Positions 61,203 through 64,000 of a stretch of DNA of 64,000 nt are shown here, one piece after another. A program made the position numbers and the translations under genes. Position 1 is the stretch's first letter, and each line of letters opens with the position of its first letter. Source of the DNA: CAVXJN01 sp963773585. Lineage in GTDB: Bacteria > Pseudomonadota > Gammaproteobacteria > JASBUN01. The notes beneath the pieces are model-generated. The model ran no database searches and had not been told where the DNA came from. It saw only the letters and a program-made list of their open reading frames with translations. The stretch lies in NCBI GenBank assembly GCA_963773585.1, contig CAVZBR010000012.1:1-64000 (forward strand), read 5' to 3'.

Positions 61203-63155
61203 TCAATCCCAGCGTTGACCAGCCAAAATGCGGCGTTCCGCACGCACCAGACCCTTGGGCTTGCCGCGCAATACCAGGACATCCCCTTGTCGCACCAACG
61301 TATCCGGCGTCGGGTCCGGGCCGCGGATACCGTTTCGACGTACTGCGGCGACTTGCACGTCATAACGCTCCAACTGCAGTTCCGAAAGTCGCCGGCGGGT
61401 AGCGTAAGCACCGTCCGGAATCCGGATCACGTGCAAGCGCTCGCCCGCCGCCGATGCCGAACGCGTTCCGTGAAACATGCCGCGCAGCAATTTGTAGCGG
61501 TCCGCTCGGATCGCGTCAGTACGCTGATTGATGTCCTTTGCCGGCACCCCGAGAACCAATAGCAACTGCGCTCCCAGCATCAGGCTGACCTCGAGCGTGT
61601 CCGGCACCGCATCGGTGGCCCCGGCTTCGATCAATGCCTCCAGATGTGTTTCGTCCGTGGTACGCACCAGCACAGGCAGGTCGGGGTGTTGGTCCCGAAT
61701 CCTTGCCAGGGTTTTCAGCGCCGCGCTGTGGTCTTCGAAGCTGATCACCACCGCACGCGCACTGCCGATGCCGCATGCATCCAGAATGCCGCTGCGCGTC
61801 GCATCGCCATACATGACTTGTTCACCCGCAGTAAGCGCTGCTCGGACGCGGTCGGGATCGAGGTCGACACACACATAGGGAACGTTTTGATCCTCCAGCA
61901 GACGAACCAAGTTTTGGCCGATCCGGCCGTACCCGCACACGATCACGTGTGCTTGCGGTTTCGCTTCCGCAGGTAATGCATCGATACCGTCACTGTCCGC
62001 GCGCGCCGCGATGCGGCTGGCCCAGCGCAGGTTCCAACGGATCAACACCGGCGCCGCCATCATGCTCAACACCACTGCGCTCAGCACCACCTGATTGGCA
62101 TTCCCTTGTAGAATGTCCAGATCGCGCATCAGATACAGCACCACGAGACTGAATTCGCCGGCTTGCGCTAGAACGAATCCCATCCGCAGTGCAGTGACCC
62201 GCCCCACGCCGCGCAGCCAAGCCACGGTTCCCGTAATCACGGCTTTGCCCAGTATGAGCGCCAACGTCACGCCAAGAACCATCGACCACTGAGCTACGAG
62301 CACCTTCAAATCCAGCAATGTGCCGACGGCGACGAAGAACAGACCGAGCAATACATCCTGGAACGGCCGGATATCGGATTCCACCTGATGGCGAAACTCA
62401 GTCTCGCCCAACACCATGCCGGCCAGAAACGCACCGAGCGCCGGAGACAGGCCGGCCATCTGCGCGATGCTCGCGGCACCCAGACTGGCGAGAATAACCG
62501 CAAGCATGAAAATCTCCGGGGAACGCAGCAATGCAACCCGACGAAAAGCCGGGCGCACCACCCAACGCCCGATCACCAGCAGACCGGCGAACACCAAGAT
62601 TCCTCGGAGCAGGACCCAGCCAGCTTTGACTGCCAGTTCCATCGGCGAGGCGCCAGGCAGCACAGGCAACAGCAACAACACCAATACCGTGGCCAAATCC
62701 TGGAACAACAACACAGCGATTGCCGCGCGGCCCAGGCCGGTGTGTAGCTCGCCCCGTTCCAGCAGCTGCCTGCTGGCAATGGCGGTGGAGGACATGGCGA
62801 GCGCCGCTGCCACCGCGACGGCCGCGACCGGAGAAAGCCCCAATGCCCACGCGCACAGTGCAAACAGCGCCGTGGTGACCACCACCTGCAGGCCGCCGGT
62901 GCCAAGGACCATGGATCGCTCGGCCAGCAAACGCGGCAAGGAAAATTCCAGACCGATGGTAAACATGAGGAACAGCACGCCGATCTCGGCCACTTGCCGT
63001 ATGGCATCGGAGTCGTGCACCCAGCCCAGCAGATCCGGCCCCATGACCACCCCGACCATGAGGTAACCGGCAATTGGAGACAGCCCCAGCCGCCGCCCGG
63101 CGATGGTAGCGAGCAACGAAGCCGCTGCGTAAACGAGAATCAGATAGATGAACAT
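61203..63155 (-). CDS. Kef-type monovalent cation:proton antiporter with RCK domain
   Basis: A 650-residue protein. Residues about 1-380 are a CPA2 antiporter core with about twelve helices (GYLMVGVVMGPDLLGWVHD, FTIGLEFSLPRL, LLFQDLATVLVLL). Residues about 400-530 form an RCK/TrkA-N domain (VIVCGYGRIGQNLVRLL, then VCVDLDPDRV), and 560-650 a TrkA-C domain. It exports K+ or Na+ for protons under nucleotide control. ATG 63155 is placed just before the first helix; the ribosome site is weak. Confidence 0.9.
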   Translation of the reverse strand: MFIYLILVYAAASLLATIAGRRLGLSPIAGYLMVGVVMGPDLLGWVHDSDAIRQVAEIGVLFLMFTIGLEFSLPRLLAERSMVLGTGGLQVVVTTALFALCAWALGLSPVAAVAVAAALAMSSTAIASRQLLERGELHTGLGRAAIAVLLFQDLATVLVLLLLPVLPGASPMELAVKAGWVLLRGILVFAGLLVIGRWVVRPAFRRVALLRSPEIFMLAVILASLGAASIAQMAGLSPALGAFLAGMVLGETEFRHQVESDIRPFQDVLLGLFFVAVGTLLDLKVLVAQWSMVLGVTLALILGKAVITGTVAWLRGVGRVTALRMGFVLAQAGEFSLVVLYLMRDLDILQGNANQVVLSAVVLSMMAAPVLIRWNLRWASRIAARADSDGIDALPAEAKPQAHVIVCGYGRIGQNLVRLLEDQNVPYVCVDLDPDRVRAALTAGEQVMYGDATRSGILDACGIGSARAVVISFEDHSAALKTLARIRDQHPDLPVLVRTTDETHLEALIEAGATDAVPDTLEVSLMLGAQLLLVLGVPAKDINQRTDAIRADRYKLLRGMFHGTRSASAAGERLHVIRIPDGAYATRRRLSELQLERYDVQVAAVRRNGIRGPDPTPDTLVRQGDVLVLRGKPKGLVRAERRILAGQRWD

Positions 63156-63304
63156 CGGCGGAACCGAGGTGGGGATGGCGCGAGCGCAATGGTAGTCCAC
63201 GGCGCGTTGCCGTGTCCGGTTCCGGGACAGGTAAGTAGTGGATTCAGATCACGCATCGGTACCGCGGACACCGGCGGTCTCCGGCCGGGGCCCGCGGCCC
63301 AATG

Positions 63305-64000
63305 TTATTGCGAGGATCGATCGCGACCGCTTTCTGGCTCCGGTTGTTGATCGTGTTGCTGTTGTCCGGTTTTCGCCGATCCTGCCTCTGCGTTTTCGAA
63401 GGCACTGAATTCGGCCCGATCGATCGTACCGTCGCGGTCGCGATCGAATTCGGAGAATTTCTGATCCAACTCGTCAGATGCCTTGGCTTCATTGCGATCG
63501 AGCCGACCGCTGGAGTCCTTATCCAATTGCCCGAACTGCATCCGCTGCTGCTCAGAACCCGATTCGCTGTCCTTGGCAGTCTGGCCGGCGGATTTTCCGG
63601 TATTGCCGCCGCCCTTGGAGGCCTTGCTTTCGGTGTTGGCGGCCTTGGTGACGTTCTGCTGTTCGCTCGACTCCGCGATACGTTTGCGCTGCTTTTGCTG
63701 CTCCGGCGTAAGCGACGCGCGCGCCTGCTCGCTCGGACTCTCGGACGGCTCGGCTGCCGCCATTCCGGCCGGCTGCCGATAGGCGTTGAATTCCCACTGC
63801 GACAACTTGCCGTCGTCGTTGCGATCCAATTTCGCGAAACGCGCACTGATCGCTTTGTCCGCCTGCGCTTCATCCTTGGTCACATGCCCGTCACGATTGG
63901 TATCAAGGCTTTCAAACGAAACCTTCGTATCGGGGGCATTGACCTCGTGCTTTGCTGCATAGCTGTCGGTGAACGTGCGTTCCTTGGCTTCCCATTCCTG
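63305..64000 (-). CDS. EF-hand calcium-binding protein, N-terminus beyond the window
   Basis: The frame is open to position 64000, so the protein is partial (at least 231 residues). Four EF-hand loops are visible: DTNRDGHVTKDE (about 63900), DRNDDGKLSQWE, DKDSSGRLDRNE and DRDRDGTIDRAE. The first two are separated from the last two by a Gln/Ser/Lys-rich disordered stretch, and the C-terminus is Gln-rich. A GTG at 63883 is an internal codon of the first loop, not a start. Probably secreted or periplasmic; signal not visible. Confidence 0.85.
   Translation of the reverse strand, partial: QEWEAKERTFTDSYAAKHEVNAPDTKVSFESLDTNRDGHVTKDEAQADKAISARFAKLDRNDDGKLSQWEFNAYRQPAGMAAAEPSESPSEQARASLTPEQQKQRKRIAESSEQQNVTKAANTESKASKGGGNTGKSAGQTAKDSESGSEQQRMQFGQLDKDSSGRLDRNEAKASDELDQKFSEFDRDRDGTIDRAEFSAFENAEAGSAKTGQQQHDQQPEPESGRDRSSQ

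Noticed and set aside
63260..63300. GC-rich inverted repeat after the EF-hand gene as a terminator
   Set aside because: Arms are imperfect and no T tract follows on the relevant strand.

Overview
The window looks like chromosome of a GC-rich chemolithotrophic or facultative proteobacterium, most likely a gammaproteobacterium. Pointers are a SoxXA-type thiosulfate-oxidation cytochrome, a sulfide:quinone-oxidoreductase-like flavoprotein, sulfite exporters, a high-potential iron-sulfur protein (HiPIP), cytochrome bd oxidase and a large membrane-bound formate dehydrogenase (FDH) locus. I see no phage, insertion sequence or CRISPR array. The taxonomic placement is inference from gene content.

Layout. 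1-1425: tail of a response regulator, then a sensor kinase broken by several single-base indels. 1514-5940: sulfur/redox block (SoxX-SoxA fusion, TauE/SafE permease, Crp/Fnr regulator divergent from a cytochrome c', metallo-beta-lactamase-fold protein) with a perfect FNR-like palindrome at 4374-4391. 6009-10766: tightly overlapping export-type operon (LolD-like ATPase, FtsX-like permease, LolA-like carrier, outer-membrane barrel), then a membrane protein. 10878-12094: chromate transporter with a frameshift. 12573-12649: tRNA-Glu. 12726-18798 (minus): Rieske-like protein, biotin-ligase-like protein, UbiA/MenA-like prenyltransferase, RatA-like protein, SQR fused to CBS domains, ankyrin protein, Cu/Zn superoxide dismutase.

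18842-35892 is the centrepiece, a formate dehydrogenase regulon. On the minus strand are the FDH alpha, beta and gamma subunits, two tiny lipoproteins between beta and gamma, a Tat-signal peptide protein, a TorD-like chaperone, a polyferredoxin, DUF3305, DUF3306, a DUF6494-like protein and an NtrC-family sigma-54 activator. Divergently on the plus strand are mobA, moeA, moaB, moaA, fdhD, a helix-turn-helix/molybdate-binding-like regulator and a DUF6505-like protein. I find a sigma-54 -24/-12 promoter in front of each arm and three related palindromes suited to be activator sites, so enzyme and cofactor synthesis appear to be co-regulated.

35932-42151: cytochrome bd oxidase, a DegP-like protease with a strong terminator, a DUF1206 membrane protein, a lipid kinase and tRNA-Val. 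42292-50778: an unrecognised gene, then a catabolic cluster (two-subunit aconitase X, TRAP transporter, sulfatase) divergent from a GntR regulator, with twin 16-bp operators, and a second TauE/SafE permease. 51321-64000: a mini-protein resembling sigma-70 region 4, an AI-2E family permease, HiPIP, a pst phosphate operon with two duplicated Pho-box promoters, transaldolase, a DUF1269 protein, a PAP2 phosphatase, a YihY/BrkB protein, a Kef-type antiporter and an EF-hand protein running off the end.

All clear frameshifts lie in the first 12 kb. Those I could resolve are single-base, mostly in homopolymers, so they look more like sequence errors than decay.
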